64,000 nucleotides of DNA from Paracoccaceae bacterium (GCA_024742695.1 JANSXY010000003.1:228355-292354); one strand, 5' to 3'. Positions 9,201 through 18,486 are shown, counted from the first letter of the stretch. Numbers and translations: made by a program. Notes: a model not told the origin generated them from the letters alone.

Positions 9201-9253
9201 GATTTTGGTCCCGAAATATCCCACGGGGGGTGCGGGGGGTGTGAAACCCCCCG
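9201..9253. repeat. Rhodobacterial intergenic repeat, copy 1
   Basis: The core GATTTTGGTCCCGAAATATC (9201-9220, continuing CC) recurs at 34417-34438 with 19 of 22 bases identical. Here it is followed by a G-rich hairpin: CGGGGGGT (9233-9240) pairs with ACCCCCCG (9246-9253). It lies between the convergent genes rpsU and the Lrp-type regulator. I recall similar AAATATCC plus G-run elements between genes in many Rhodobacteraceae genomes; a role in transcription termination is inference. Confidence 0.7.
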
Positions 9254-9264
9254 CCGGCGCGGGC

Positions 9265-9723
9265 TCAGACCGGGATCGCGGTGGTCTTGAACACCGTGCG
9301 CAGCGCGAAGGACGAATGCATCTGCGCCACGCCCGGCAGGCGCGCCAGGTACTGGCGGTGAATGCGCGCGAAATCCTCGGTGTCCTGCGCCACCACCTTC
9401 AGCAGGTAATCCGCCGTGCCCGCCATCAGGTGGCATTCCAGCACGTCGGGTACCCGGCGAACCTCGCGCTCGAACGCCTCCAGCACCTCGTCGGCCTGGC
9501 CAGAGAGCGTGATCTCGACGAAAACGGTGGTCGGCCGGTCCAGCTTGCGGGCGTTCAGGAGCGCGACATAGGCATCGATGTAACCCTCCGCCTCCAGCCG
9601 CTGCACCCGCCGGTGGCAGGCCGAGGGCGACAGGTGGATGCGCTCCGCCAGTTCGGCGTTCGAAATCCGCCCCTGCTTCTGCAGCACCCCGAGAATCCGG
9701 CGATCTGTCGCGTCCAGTGCCAT
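9265..9723 (-). CDS. Lrp/AsnC family transcriptional regulator
   Basis: The 152-residue protein has the Lrp layout: an N-terminal helix-turn-helix (DATDRRILGVLQKQGRIS, then LAERIHLSPSACHRRVQ) and a C-terminal RAM domain (AGTADYLLKVVAQDTEDF) that binds amino acids and drives oligomer assembly. The ATG at 9723 is chosen because the family begins right before the HTH. It is transcribed divergently from alanine dehydrogenase, with 143 bp between, the arrangement of AldR-type regulators that activate ald in response to alanine. Control of ald is inferred from this context. Confidence 0.92.
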   Translation of the reverse strand: MALDATDRRILGVLQKQGRISNAELAERIHLSPSACHRRVQRLEAEGYIDAYVALLNARKLDRPTTVFVEITLSGQADEVLEAFEREVRRVPDVLECHLMAGTADYLLKVVAQDTEDFARIHRQYLARLPGVAQMHSSFALRTVFKTTAIPV

Positions 9724-9866
9724 CGTCGCGCAAACTCCTTCGAAATTTTGTCCCGATCGGCGAAGACTGTACCGCGAAAGGGCCCCGCTGACAGTCCAGA
9801 TTTCAAGCCGATTGCGCGCCGGTTGCGGCATTCTTGTCGCAGGCCAGTGCGACCGGGGAGGACAGC

Positions 9867-10985
9867 ATGAAGATCGGATGCCCGAAGGAGATCAAGCCGC
9901 AGGAGTTCCGCGTCGGGCTGACGCCGAACGCCGCGCGCGAAGCGGTGGCGCATGGCCACGAGGTGATCGTGGAAACCGGCGCGGGTGCCGGCGCGGGCTT
10001 TTCCGATGCCGACTACACCGCCGCCGGCGCGCGCATCGTGGACACCGCCGAAGAGGTCTTCGCCCTTGCCGACATGATCGTGAAGGTGAAGGAGCCGCAG
10101 GCCGGCGAACGCAGGATGCTGCGCGAGGGCCAGCTTCTGTTCACCTACCTCCATCTCGCCCCCGATCCCGACCAGACGCATGACCTGATCGCCTCGGGTG
10201 CGACCTGCATCGCCTACGAGACGGTGACCGACGCCCAGGGCGGGCTGCCCCTGCTGGCGCCGATGTCCGAGGTCGCCGGCCGGCTGGCGCCGCAGGTGGG
10301 CGCCTGGACCTTGCAGAAGGCCAACGGCGGGCGCGGGGTTCTGCTGGGCGGGGTGCCGGGCGTCGGGCCGGCGAAGGTCGTGGTGATCGGCGGCGGCGTG
10401 GTCGGTACCCATGCGGCGCGGATCGCGGCGGGGATGGGCGCCGATGTCACCGTGCTCGATCGCTCGCTGCCGCGGCTGCGCTATCTCGACGACGTGTTCG
10501 GCGACCGGTTCCGCACCCGCTACGCCAGCGCCGGCGCCAATGCCGAACTGGTGGCGGAGGCCGACATGGTGGTGGGCGCGGTGCTGATCCCCGGCGCGGC
10601 GGCGCCGAAACTGGTGTCACGGGCGCAGTTGTCGACGATGAAGCCCGGCGCGGCCATCGTCGACGTGGCGATCGACCAGGGCGGCTGTTTCGAAACCTCG
10701 CGCGCCACGACGCACGAGGATCCGATCTACGAGGTCGACGGCATCATGCACTACTGCGTCGCCAACATGCCCGGCGCGGTCGCCCGGACCTCCACCCTGG
10801 CGCTGGGCAACGCGACAATGCCGTTCATGCTGGCGCTTGCCGACAAGGGCTGGCGCCAGGCCTGCGAGGACGATCCGCACCTTCTCGCCGGGCTCAACGT
10901 CCATGCCGGGCGGCTGACCTACTACGCGGTGGGCAAGGCGCTGGGCATCGACGTGCTGTCGCCGTCGCTGGCGCTGAAGGCCTGA
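9867..10985 (+). CDS. ald: alanine dehydrogenase
   Basis: The enzyme catalyses NAD-dependent oxidative deamination of L-alanine to pyruvate and ammonia. The 372-residue protein begins with the family's [20 protein letters not shown], has the substrate-binding KVKEPQ segment, the NAD loop [16 protein letters not shown] and the [10 protein letters not shown] block. An upstream in-frame extension is rejected because GGGGAGG precedes the ATG at 9867. It is divergent from an Lrp-type regulator gene. Its 3' end is followed by a hairpin that overlaps the end of mscL. Confidence 0.96.
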   Translation: MKIGCPKEIKPQEFRVGLTPNAAREAVAHGHEVIVETGAGAGAGFSDADYTAAGARIVDTAEEVFALADMIVKVKEPQAGERRMLREGQLLFTYLHLAPDPDQTHDLIASGATCIAYETVTDAQGGLPLLAPMSEVAGRLAPQVGAWTLQKANGGRGVLLGGVPGVGPAKVVVIGGGVVGTHAARIAAGMGADVTVLDRSLPRLRYLDDVFGDRFRTRYASAGANAELVAEADMVVGAVLIPGAAAPKLVSRAQLSTMKPGAAIVDVAIDQGGCFETSRATTHEDPIYEVDGIMHYCVANMPGAVARTSTLALGNATMPFMLALADKGWRQACEDDPHLLAGLNVHAGRLTYYAVGKALGIDVLSPSLALKA

Positions 10986-10988
10986 GGG

Positions 10989-11015
10989 GCGCGGCCGTCA
11001 GGCCGCGCGCTCTTT
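10989..11015 (+). terminator. terminator hairpin shared by the ald and mscL 3' ends
   Basis: GCGCGGCC (10989-10996) pairs with GGCCGCGC (11001-11008) around a GTCA loop, followed by GCTCTTT. The loop contains the stop codon of mscL, which is read on the other strand, so the hairpin lies partly inside the mscL coding sequence. Confidence 0.6.
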
Positions 11016-11435
11016 CAGAAGGTCGCGGATCTCGGACAGCAGGTCTTCCTGCGTCGGGCCCTTCGGGGCTTCCGGCTCCGCTACCTTCTCGCGTTCCGCG
11101 GCGGCCTTGATCCGGTTGACCGCCTTGACCATCAGGAACACCACCCAGGCGATGATCAGGAAGTTGATCACCGCCATCAGGAAGGCCCCGTAGGCGAAGA
11201 TCGAGGCACCCGCCTCGCGCGCCGCCTCGAGGCTGGCGCCGGCCGGCACCTCGCCCGAGAGCACGAGGTAGTTGTTGGTGAAATCCAGCCCGCCGGTGAA
11301 CAGGCCGATGATCGGGTTTATGATGTCGCCGACAAGCGACGAGACGATCGCGGTGAAGGCGGCGCCGACGATGATGCCCACGGCCATGTCCATGACATTG
11401 CCCTTGGCGATGAATGCGCGGAATTCCTGAAGCAT
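10998..11435 (-). CDS. mscL: large-conductance mechanosensitive channel
   Basis: MscL opens under membrane tension to release osmolytes after hypo-osmotic shock. The 145-residue protein has the N-terminal amphipathic helix ([20 protein letters not shown]), the pore-lining TM1 ([19 protein letters not shown]), a periplasmic loop, TM2 ([16 protein letters not shown]) and a charged C-terminal bundle ([11 protein letters not shown]). The start at 11435 gives the normal length. The gene is convergent with ald. Confidence 0.95.
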   Translation of the reverse strand: MLQEFRAFIAKGNVMDMAVGIIVGAAFTAIVSSLVGDIINPIIGLFTGGLDFTNNYLVLSGEVPAGASLEAAREAGASIFAYGAFLMAVINFLIIAWVVFLMVKAVNRIKAAAEREKVAEPEAPKGPTQEDLLSEIRDLLKERAA

Positions 11436-11527
11436 GGGGTCCCTCTTGGTCACGCGGCCCCGGCTCTGCCGGCCGGGCCGCCGGCAGCCTAGCATGGTGC
11501 GTCGCCGCTCCAAGGCAAATGACCCGG

Positions 11528-11623
11528 TCAGCGCGTCGTTTCAGCCTTCGGTGGTATCGGCGGGCCGTCGACACCGCAGGCGGCGAGCGCGAGCAGGGCG
11601 GCCAGGACGCTGACGCGGATCAT
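11528..11623 (-). CDS. tiny LptM-like lipoprotein
   Basis: This 31-residue ORF starts with an ATG that overlaps the stop of the upstream small lipoprotein gene (ATGA). It has a short signal peptide ending in a lipobox (LALAAC, then GVDGPPIPP). The CGxxGP-proline context after the lipidated Cys resembles LptM (YifL), the lipoprotein that helps the LptD-LptE LPS translocon mature, but the mature part is only 16 residues. In many proteobacteria such a gene lies next to lysA; here mscL follows instead. That it is expressed is inferred from the coupling and the lipobox. Confidence 0.6.
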   Translation of the reverse strand: MIRVSVLAALLALAACGVDGPPIPPKAETTR

Positions 11624-11772
11624 GGCCGCACGCTGAGTTCGAAACCGCCAAGGCCCAGCGCCGCCAGCGGCCGCAGCCTCAGCCCCTCCAGGTCGAGCTG
11701 TAGATCCTCGTCCTGCCGCTGCCCGGTGCAGGCGGCGAGTACGGCGAGGCCGAGAAAGACGATGTGCCTCAT
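11620..11772 (-). CDS. small predicted lipoprotein downstream of argH
   Basis: The 50-residue ORF overlaps the argH stop (ATGA) and is itself overlapped by the next small gene. It has a lipoprotein signal ([15 protein letters not shown], lipobox LAAC) and a mature region with [18 protein letters not shown]. Short argH-coupled lipoproteins are common in Rhodobacteraceae, but I cannot name a function. Translation is probably coupled to argH. Confidence 0.65.
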   Translation of the reverse strand: MRHIVFLGLAVLAACTGQRQDEDLQLDLEGLRLRPLAALGLGGFELSVRP

Positions 11773-13181
11773 CCCAGGATCTCCTTCCAGCGGGCGATCT
11801 GGTCGCGCACCTGGTCGGGCGCGGTGCCGCCGTAGCTGCGCCGGCTGGCGACCGAATTGCGCACGCCCAGCACCGAATAGACCTCGTCCGTGATGCCCTT
11901 GTGGACGCCGCGCATCTCCTGCAGCGTCAGGTCGGGCAGGTCGCAGCCCTGTGCCTCGGCACGCGCCACGAGGGTGCCGGTGACATGGTGCGCCTGCCGG
12001 AACGGCAGGCCCAGCCGGCGGACCAGCCAGTCGGCAAGGTCGGTCGCGGTGGAAAAGCCGCTGGCCGCCGCCGCCTCCAGCGCGGTGCGGTCGGCCTGCA
12101 GGTCGCGCATCATCCCCTCCATCGCCGCAAGCGCCAGCATCAGCGTATCGGCCGCGTCGAAGACCTGTTCCTTGTCTTCCTGCATGTCCTTCGAATAGGC
12201 CAGCGGCAGGCCCTTCATCACGGTGAACAGCGCCACCGTGGCGCCAAGGATGCGGCCGATCTTGGCGCGGATCAACTCGGCGGCGTCGGGGTTCTTCTTT
12301 TGCGGCATGATCGACGATCCGGTGGAAAACCGGTCCGACATCCGCACGAAGCGGAACTGCGCGGAGGACCAGATCACCAGTTCCTCGGCCAGCCGCGACA
12401 GATGGATGGCGCAGATCGCCGCCGCGGACAGGAATTCCAGCGCGAAATCGCGGTCCGACACCGCGTCGAGCGAGTTGGCCGCCGGCCGGTCGAACCCCAG
12501 CATCTCGGCGGTCATCATCCGGTCGATCGGAAACGAGGTGCCGGCCAGCGCCGCCGCGCCCAGCGGGCATTCGTTCATCCGCGCCCGCGCATCGGCGAAG
12601 CGGCCGATGTCGCGGCCGAACATCTCGACATAGGCCATCATGTGATGGCCCCATGTCACCGGCTGGGCGGTTTGCAGATGCGTGAAACCGGGCATCACCC
12701 AGTCCGCGCCGGTTTCGGCCTGGGCCAGCAGCGCGCGGATCAGCGCCTCCAGCCCCAGCGTCGCCGCGTCGCACTGGTCGCGCACCCACAGCCGGAAATC
12801 GGTGGCCACCTGGTCGTTGCGCGACCGCGCGGTATGCAGCCGCCCGGCGGGTTCGCCGATCAGCTCCTGCAGCCGCGCCTCGACGTTCATGTGGATGTCC
12901 TCGAGTTCGGTGCGGAACGGGAAGCTGCCCGCCTCGATCTCTGACAACACCGTGAGAAGCCCTTCCCCGATCGCCTCGGCATCCTTATTGGACATGATGC
13001 CACGGGCGGCGAGCATCGCCGCATGGGCCCGGCTGCCCCGGATATCCTGGGCGTAGAGCCGTCGGTCGAAGCCGATCGAGGCGTTGATCGCCTCCATGAT
13101 CGCATCCGGCCCGGCGGCGAAGCGCCCGCCCCACATGGCGTTCGCGGCCTCGGGGGGAACGGGTTTCGGGGCGTCGGTCAT
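11769..13181 (-). CDS. argH: argininosuccinate lyase
   Basis: The last step of arginine synthesis: argininosuccinate to arginine plus fumarate. The 470-residue protein shows the N-terminal MWGGRF, the [11 protein letters not shown] motif, the [10 protein letters not shown] block and the superfamily signature [12 protein letters not shown] with its catalytic Ser. The ATG at 13181 is used; an upstream start at 13208 would overlap the divergent thioredoxin gene start. Two tiny lipoprotein genes follow with ATGA overlaps. Confidence 0.96.
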   Translation of the reverse strand: MTDAPKPVPPEAANAMWGGRFAAGPDAIMEAINASIGFDRRLYAQDIRGSRAHAAMLAARGIMSNKDAEAIGEGLLTVLSEIEAGSFPFRTELEDIHMNVEARLQELIGEPAGRLHTARSRNDQVATDFRLWVRDQCDAATLGLEALIRALLAQAETGADWVMPGFTHLQTAQPVTWGHHMMAYVEMFGRDIGRFADARARMNECPLGAAALAGTSFPIDRMMTAEMLGFDRPAANSLDAVSDRDFALEFLSAAAICAIHLSRLAEELVIWSSAQFRFVRMSDRFSTGSSIMPQKKNPDAAELIRAKIGRILGATVALFTVMKGLPLAYSKDMQEDKEQVFDAADTLMLALAAMEGMMRDLQADRTALEAAAASGFSTATDLADWLVRRLGLPFRQAHHVTGTLVARAEAQGCDLPDLTLQEMRGVHKGITDEVYSVLGVRNSVASRRSYGGTAPDQVRDQIARWKEILG

Positions 13182-13206
13182 CGCGTCAGGCCTTTCGGGA
13201 GGTGCC

Positions 13207-13764
13207 ATGTCTTTGCTTCGTCTCGCCGTGATCTACACGGCGCTCGCGCTCGGTGCAAATGCGGCGGCGGCGCAGCCCGCGGCGCTGGAGGGGCTGATCG
13301 AGGGCGACATGCGCAAGCTGGTCTTCGCGGCCGAGCCGGCGCCGGTGTCCGACACGCCGTTCACGGACATGGAGGACGGCGAGTTCCGGCTGTCGGACTG
13401 GCAGGGCAAGGTCGTGCTGGTCAACTTCTGGGCGACCTGGTGCGCGCCCTGCCGCGAGGAGATGCCGGCGCTCGACGCGCTCAACGCCGAGTTCGGCGGG
13501 GAGAATTTCGAGGTGCTGACGGTCGCCACCGGCCGCAACCCGCCGCAGGCGATGACCGCCTTCTTCGAGGAAACCGGGATCGAGACCCTGCCGCTGCTGC
13601 GCGACCCGCGTCAGCAACTGGCGCGCGAGATGGCGGTGATGGGCCTGCCGGTCAGCGTGATCCTCGACCGCGAGGGCCGCGAGATCGCGCGGCTGACCGG
13701 CGATGCCGACTGGCATTCCGACAGCGCGCGGGCGGTGATCGGCGCGCTTCTGGCCACCGACTAG
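13207..13764 (+). CDS. TlpA-family periplasmic thiol:disulfide oxidoreductase
   Basis: The 185-residue protein has a signal peptide (about residues 1-22) and a thioredoxin domain with the active-site motif [13 protein letters not shown]. This is the TlpA/ResA type, which reduces cysteines of periplasmic proteins such as cytochrome c or oxidase assembly factors. An AGGTGCC lies just before the ATG. It is divergent from argH with about 25 bp between starts, an arrangement common in Rhodobacteraceae. The exact client is not known. Confidence 0.9.
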   Translation: MSLLRLAVIYTALALGANAAAAQPAALEGLIEGDMRKLVFAAEPAPVSDTPFTDMEDGEFRLSDWQGKVVLVNFWATWCAPCREEMPALDALNAEFGGENFEVLTVATGRNPPQAMTAFFEETGIETLPLLRDPRQQLAREMAVMGLPVSVILDREGREIARLTGDADWHSDSARAVIGALLATD

Positions 13765-13845
13765 GCCGGCCTTGCCGGGGCTCGCCCCGCCGCGCGCGCC
13801 GTGCGATGATTGCGGCACCACCGGGTCGCGGAAAGGGGGCGCGGG

Positions 13846-14202
13846 ATGCTGATCGTCTTCCGGCTGGTCTACCTCGGCGCCAGCCTGCTTGCATTGGCCG
13901 CGGGGCTTCTGGTGCTGGGCAGCATGGCGATCCCGGGCCGCGCGCCGCAGACGCCGACCTTCGTGGCGATCACCGCCACGGTCGGCGGCGTGTACCTGTT
14001 GCTGGCGGTGCTGGCCTGGGGTATCCGGCGACATCTTGCCCCGATCGTCGTCCACGCGACCGAACAGGCCGCCCTGCGCGGCAACGTCGCCTGGCTGCTG
14101 GGATACCTGACGTTCGGCGGGGTTCTGCTGTGCCTGATCCTTGCGGCGATGGTCTATGGCATCGCCGGAAGAATCGACCAGGGTTTCGCGATCTTCGGCT
14201 GA
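13846..14202 (+). CDS. small integral membrane protein of unknown function
   Basis: The 118-residue protein has three clear hydrophobic segments (about residues 5-28, 40-62 and 84-112) separated by short basic loops. No motif is recognised. An AAAGGGGGCG purine tract precedes the ATG at 13846. It lies 81 bp after the thioredoxin gene and may be co-transcribed with it; it is convergent with the PAS protein gene. Confidence 0.7.
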   Translation: MLIVFRLVYLGASLLALAAGLLVLGSMAIPGRAPQTPTFVAITATVGGVYLLLAVLAWGIRRHLAPIVVHATEQAALRGNVAWLLGYLTFGGVLLCLILAAMVYGIAGRIDQGFAIFG

Positions 14203-14218
14203 GTGGCCGGGTTCCGGA

Positions 14219-15478
14219 TCACGCCGCGACAGAGGCCGCGCTGCGGCGCGGCAACAGCGCCTGCGCGCCCTGCGCGATCTTGTCGGCGAGATCGGTGATC
14301 TCGGCCAGCCGCTTGTCGGTTTCGCTGTGGAACACGTCCAGCTGATCGATGATCGCCGCCAGCCCGTCGACCTTGCCGCGCAACCGTCCGCTTTCGACCC
14401 GGCACATCACCCGCACCGAATCGAGCCCGACGACAAGCCGGCGCAGATCGGTGCAGGTGCGCGCAAGTTTCGCGGCATCCTCGGCGATGCGGCGCAGGCC
14501 CTGCATCGACTGGTCGCGATAGGTTTCCTCCTGGCGGTGCAGAAGCTCGATCTCGGTCTCGGCCTCGGGCAGCGTACCCTCGGCCATCTCGATCCTGCAC
14601 TGGGCGATGGTTTCGGCCTGGACCCGCGCGATCGCGAGCAGCACGAGCCCCTCGCGCACCAGCCGCGCCATTTCCGCGTAGTGCGAGTTGTCGCCGCTCG
14701 AGAAGGCGCGCAGATGCGTGGTGATGTCGTAGGACATCACCCGGTAGTTTTCAGAGATCGCGCTGATCGGTCCGCCGGCGGGTTCCAGCCGCGAGGCGAC
14801 GATCCGCATGTTCGAGGGTATGCCGCGGATCGCCTCGAAATTGGCGAACAGCGCGGACAGTTCGCCCTGCATCCGGCCCAGCCGATCGGCGATGTCCACC
14901 ACGGCGGCGAAGCGCGCGTCGACCCGCCGCTTCAGCCCGGCGTCGCGGGCCGCCATCTCGGCGGCGATGGCATGGGCGAGGAAGGCGTCGTAGTCGGCAA
15001 AGCCCAGTTCCTTCAGCCGGTCGAGCAGCAGCGCCGCGCTGTCGGCCGGATCCAGCTTTCGCTCGGTCTCGATCTTCAGCAGGCCGGCATATTCCTTCTC
15101 GACCAGGCGAAACACCTCGGTCGTCGGCTTGATGCGGACGGACAGGTAGCCGCCCGGCGTCGGCGTGACGATCGCGAAGACCCAGTAGTGTAACCCGTCG
15201 GCGGCCCGGTTCTTGACATAGGCGCCGATCGGCTTGCCCTGCTTGATCGTGTGCCACAACAGCCAGAACACCGCCTTCGGCATGTCCGGGTGCCGGATCA
15301 GCTTGTGCGGTGCGCCGATCAGCCTGTCCCAGCTGTAGTCGGCGACACGCTGGAACACGGAGTTGCCGGACAGGATGACACCGCGCTCGTCGGTTCGCGA
15401 AAAGAAGATCTCGTCGAGGCCGAAGGGGGCTTCGCCCTTCGCCGGTCTGTCATGCCGTGCGCCTTGTGCCGATGCCAT
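14219..15478 (-). CDS. PAS-domain sensor without recognisable output domain
   Basis: The 419-residue protein begins with an Aer-like PAS domain (GVILSGNSVFQRVADYSWDR, then RHPDMPKAVFWLLWHT and GYLSVRIKPT, about residues 20-130). The rest is long amphipathic helix, as in chemoreceptor or scaffold proteins, but there is no HAMP, membrane segment or conserved MCP hairpin. An oxygen/redox sensor role is possible by analogy with Aer; the output is unknown. The ATG at 15478 follows a GGGAG at normal spacing. Confidence 0.8.
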   Translation of the reverse strand: MASAQGARHDRPAKGEAPFGLDEIFFSRTDERGVILSGNSVFQRVADYSWDRLIGAPHKLIRHPDMPKAVFWLLWHTIKQGKPIGAYVKNRAADGLHYWVFAIVTPTPGGYLSVRIKPTTEVFRLVEKEYAGLLKIETERKLDPADSAALLLDRLKELGFADYDAFLAHAIAAEMAARDAGLKRRVDARFAAVVDIADRLGRMQGELSALFANFEAIRGIPSNMRIVASRLEPAGGPISAISENYRVMSYDITTHLRAFSSGDNSHYAEMARLVREGLVLLAIARVQAETIAQCRIEMAEGTLPEAETEIELLHRQEETYRDQSMQGLRRIAEDAAKLARTCTDLRRLVVGLDSVRVMCRVESGRLRGKVDGLAAIIDQLDVFHSETDKRLAEITDLADKIAQGAQALLPRRSAASVAA

Positions 15479-15570
15479 CCTGACGTCTCCCGGTGGGCCC
15501 AATATGCCCACAGGGCGGCAGATGATCACAAAGGGCTTTCAGCTGTGTTAACCTTGGACGGGCCGGCCGG

Positions 15571-16173
15571 TTAATCCTGGCCGGCGAGGCCGGCGACCCG
15601 GGCATGGGCGGGGCAGTCCACGAGGTGATCGTTGATCAGGCCCGAGGCCTGCATGAAGGCGTAGACGATGGTGGGCCCGACGAATCGAAACCCTTCGGCC
15701 CTGAGCGCCCGCGACACCCGGCGCGACAGGTCCGTTTCCGCCGGGACATCGGACTGTTTCCGAAACCGGTTCTGAAGCGGCGTGCCGTCGACGAAGTCCC
15801 ACAGGAACGCCGCGAAGTCCGTCCGGTCGCGCAGATCGAGATAGGCGCGGGCGTTTCCGATCGTCGCCTCGATCTTGCCGCGGTGGCGCACGATGCCCGG
15901 ATCGGCCAGCGCCGCGGCGATCTCCGGCTCTCCCCAGCGCGCCACGACATCGGGTTCAAACCCCTCGAATCGCTCGCGAAATGCTTCGCGCTTGCGCAGG
16001 ATCGTGATCCAGGCCAGCCCGGCCTGGAAGCCGTCGAGCATCAGTTTCTCCCACAGCGCGCGGGGGTCGCGTTCGGGCACTCCCCACTCGGTGTCGTGGT
16101 AGTGCACGTAGAGCGGATCGGTGCCGCACCACGGGCAGCGCGCCCCTGGCCTTTCGGATGTCGTCGCCTGCAT
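15571..16173 (-). CDS. tag: DNA-3-methyladenine glycosylase I
   Basis: Tag removes 3-methyladenine from alkylated DNA. The 200-residue protein shows the conserved start (RCPWCGTDPLYVHYHDTEWG), the LDGFQAGLAWITILRKRE helix and the FRFVGPTIVYAFMQASG motif, plus the C-terminal His that, with N-terminal cysteines, forms the Tag zinc site. A GTG two codons earlier (16179) is an alternative start; both sit behind GGAGG. Confidence 0.95.
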   Translation of the reverse strand: MQATTSERPGARCPWCGTDPLYVHYHDTEWGVPERDPRALWEKLMLDGFQAGLAWITILRKREAFRERFEGFEPDVVARWGEPEIAAALADPGIVRHRGKIEATIGNARAYLDLRDRTDFAAFLWDFVDGTPLQNRFRKQSDVPAETDLSRRVSRALRAEGFRFVGPTIVYAFMQASGLINDHLVDCPAHARVAGLAGQD

Positions 16174-16269
16174 CTCCACGCCCCTCCGTATCCGTCCGCA
16201 CCCGCGGCGGTTTACTGCATCTTAGCCCTTCCGGTCGATCCTGTGCCGAACGGATGCTGGAGAACGACG

Positions 16270-17109
16270 ATGGCCGGGACTCAGGTGGACGATCTCGAAC
16301 TGCTGGAACTCGGCTCCGAGAGCCCGCTGGACGCCGCCGTTTCCGAGCGCGACCGCAACACGCTGGCCATGGTGCGCAAGGCGGTGGCGGAACGCAATGT
16401 CGTGCTGGCCTTCCAGCCGATCGTCCAGGCGGCCCGTCCCGACCAGCCGGCCTTCTACGAGGGGCTTGTCCGCGTGCTCGACGAGAAGGGCCGGGTGATT
16501 CCCGCCCGTAACTTCATCAGCACGATCGAGACGACCGAACTGGGCCGCGTCATCGACTGCCTCGCGCTGGAGATGGGGCTTCTGTCGCTCGCCGAGGATC
16601 CCGAGTTGCGGCTGGCGATCAACATGTCGGCCCGCTCGATCGGTTATCCGCGCTGGCGCCAGACGCTGGACAAGGGGCTGGCCGCCGACGAAACCGCCGC
16701 TGAACGGCTGATCCTGGAGATCACCGAAACCTCGGCGATGGTGGTGCCCGACATCGTGTCGGTCTTCATGAACGAGATGCAGGTCGAGGGCGTCACCTTC
16801 GCGCTGGACGATTTCGGCGCCGGCTTCACCTCGTTCCGCTACCTGCGCCAGTTCTATTTCGACGTGATCAAGATCGACCGGCAGTTCTGCAAGGGCATCG
16901 CCGACAATCCCGACAACCAGGTGCTGACCCAGGCGCTGTTGTCGATCGCCCGGCATTTCGACATGTTCACCGTCGCCGAGGGCGTGGAAAGCGGCCAGGA
17001 TGCCGCGTTTCTGACCGAACTCGGGGTCGACTGCCTGCAGGGCTACTATTTCGGCGCGCCGTCGATCATGCCGCCCTGGAAGGTCGAGGCCGAGCAAAAG
17101 CGCGCCTGA
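16270..17109 (+). CDS. EAL-domain cyclic-di-GMP phosphodiesterase
   Basis: This is a 279-residue stand-alone EAL domain with no sensor, GGDEF or membrane part. The signature EAL reads EGL (E64), but the other metal and catalytic residues are present: N118, E153 (ITETS), D180-D181 (DDFGAGF), K201 (KID) and E237 (AEGVES), so c-di-GMP hydrolysis is plausible. It precedes phaA by 157 bp. The first 25 residues are acidic and not part of the domain. The target process is unknown. Confidence 0.9.
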   Translation: MAGTQVDDLELLELGSESPLDAAVSERDRNTLAMVRKAVAERNVVLAFQPIVQAARPDQPAFYEGLVRVLDEKGRVIPARNFISTIETTELGRVIDCLALEMGLLSLAEDPELRLAINMSARSIGYPRWRQTLDKGLAADETAAERLILEITETSAMVVPDIVSVFMNEMQVEGVTFALDDFGAGFTSFRYLRQFYFDVIKIDRQFCKGIADNPDNQVLTQALLSIARHFDMFTVAEGVESGQDAAFLTELGVDCLQGYYFGAPSIMPPWKVEAEQKRA

Positions 17110-17126
17110 TCTGCAACAGGCTCATG

Positions 17127-17137
17127 CTGCGGCGCAG
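17127..17137. promoter_or_regulatory. CTGC-N3-GCAG dyad upstream of phaA (PhaR-like site)
   Basis: CTGCGGCGCAG is a perfect CTGC-N3-GCAG dyad. As I recall, this is the form of site reported for the Rhodobacter PHB regulator PhaR. It lies about 29 bp upstream of the candidate phaA -35. PhaR control of phaA is therefore a hypothesis based on motif and position. Confidence 0.5.
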
Positions 17138-17165
17138 AAACGCACCCCGGAAGGGGTCGTTCCGC

Positions 17166-17194
17166 TTGCGCGGTTCCGCCGCAACCCTTAGGCA
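17166..17194 (+). promoter_or_regulatory. candidate phaA promoter
   Basis: TTGCGC (17166-17171) and TAGGCA (17189-17194) are separated by 17 bases, 72 bp before the phaA ATG. The same hexamers with the same spacing occur upstream of mdh. Confidence 0.4.
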
Positions 17195-17266
17195 AAACGC
17201 AACGCGGCCGGCACGGGCGCCCCGCCCGGCAGGCTTCGCACGTCGCGCCAAGGGAGAGGACCCATC

Positions 17267-18442
17267 ATGACCAATGTCGTAATCGTCTCGGCCGCCCGCA
17301 CCGCCGTGGGCAGCTTCAACGGCTCTTTCGCCAACACCCCGGCCCATGATCTGGGCGCCGCCGCGATCGAGGCCGTCGTTGCCCGGGCGGGGATCGACAA
17401 GTCCGAGGTTTCCGAAACCATTCTCGGCCAGGTGCTGACCGCGGGCCAGGGCCAGAACCCCGCCCGGCAGGCGCATATCAATGCCGGTCTGCCGAAGGAA
17501 AGCGCGGCCTGGTCGATCAACCAGGTCTGCGGCTCGGGCCTGCGCTCGGTCGCGCTTGGGGCCCAGCACATCCAGCTTGGCGATGCCGCGATCGTCATCG
17601 CCGGCGGGCAGGAGAACATGTCGCTTTCGCCGCATGTCGCGCATCTGCGGGCCGGCCAGAAGATGGGCGACATGAAGTTCATCGACTCGATGATCAAGGA
17701 CGGGCTGTGGGACGCGTTCAACGGCTACCACATGGGCCAGACGGCCGAGAACGTCGCCGCCCAATGGCAGATCAGCCGCGACCAGCAGGACGAATTCGCG
17801 CTGGCCAGCCAGAACAAGGCCGAGGCCGCGCAGAAGGCCGGCAGGTTCGATGACGAGGTCGTGCCCTTCACGATCAAGACCCGCAAGGGCGACATCGTCG
17901 TGGACAAGGACGAATACATCCGCCACGGCGCGGTGATCGAGAACATGCAGAAGCTGCGCCCGGCCTTCACCAAGGACGGGTCCGTCACCGCCGGCAACGC
18001 CAGCGGCATCAACGACGGCGCGGCGATGGTGCTGCTGATGACCGCCGAAGAGGCCGAGAAGCGCGGCCTGGAGCCGCTTGCCCGGATCGCCTCCTACGCC
18101 ACCGCCGGGCTCGATCCGTCGATCATGGGCGTGGGCCCGATCCACGCCAGCCGCAAGGCGCTGGACAAGGCCGGCTGGAAGGTCGGCGACCTCGATCTGG
18201 TCGAGGCGAACGAGGCCTTCGCGGCGCAGGCCTGCGCGGTCAACAAGGACATGGGCTGGGATCCGGAGATCGTGAACGTGAACGGCGGTGCGATCGCAAT
18301 CGGCCACCCGATCGGCGCCTCCGGCGCGCGGATCCTGAACACGCTGTTGTTCGAGATGAAGCGCCGCGACGCCAAGAAGGGCCTTGCGACGCTGTGCATC
18401 GGCGGCGGCATGGGCGTGGCCATGTGCCTCGAGCGGGCCTGA
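17267..18442 (+). CDS. phaA: acetyl-CoA C-acetyltransferase (beta-ketothiolase)
   Basis: The enzyme condenses two acetyl-CoA to acetoacetyl-CoA, the first step of polyhydroxybutyrate synthesis. The 391-residue thiolase has the acyl-accepting Cys (C88 in [11 protein letters not shown]), the His of GHPIGASG and the second Cys in CIGGGMG. GGGAGAGG precedes the ATG. phaB follows on the same strand but beyond a terminator and its own upstream dyads, so the two genes may be read partly as separate units. A general ketothiolase role in amino-acid or fatty-acid breakdown is an alternative, but the phaB neighbour favours PHB. Confidence 0.95.
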   Translation: MTNVVIVSAARTAVGSFNGSFANTPAHDLGAAAIEAVVARAGIDKSEVSETILGQVLTAGQGQNPARQAHINAGLPKESAAWSINQVCGSGLRSVALGAQHIQLGDAAIVIAGGQENMSLSPHVAHLRAGQKMGDMKFIDSMIKDGLWDAFNGYHMGQTAENVAAQWQISRDQQDEFALASQNKAEAAQKAGRFDDEVVPFTIKTRKGDIVVDKDEYIRHGAVIENMQKLRPAFTKDGSVTAGNASGINDGAAMVLLMTAEEAEKRGLEPLARIASYATAGLDPSIMGVGPIHASRKALDKAGWKVGDLDLVEANEAFAAQACAVNKDMGWDPEIVNVNGGAIAIGHPIGASGARILNTLLFEMKRRDAKKGLATLCIGGGMGVAMCLERA

Positions 18443-18462
18443 CGGCCCGACCGCAGACCAGA

Positions 18463-18486
18463 GGGGCGCCCACCGGCGCCCCTTTT
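18463..18486 (+). terminator. intrinsic terminator after phaA
   Basis: GGGGCGCC (18463-18470) pairs with GGCGCCCC (18475-18482) around CACC, followed by TTTT, 20 bp after the phaA stop codon. Confidence 0.85.
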
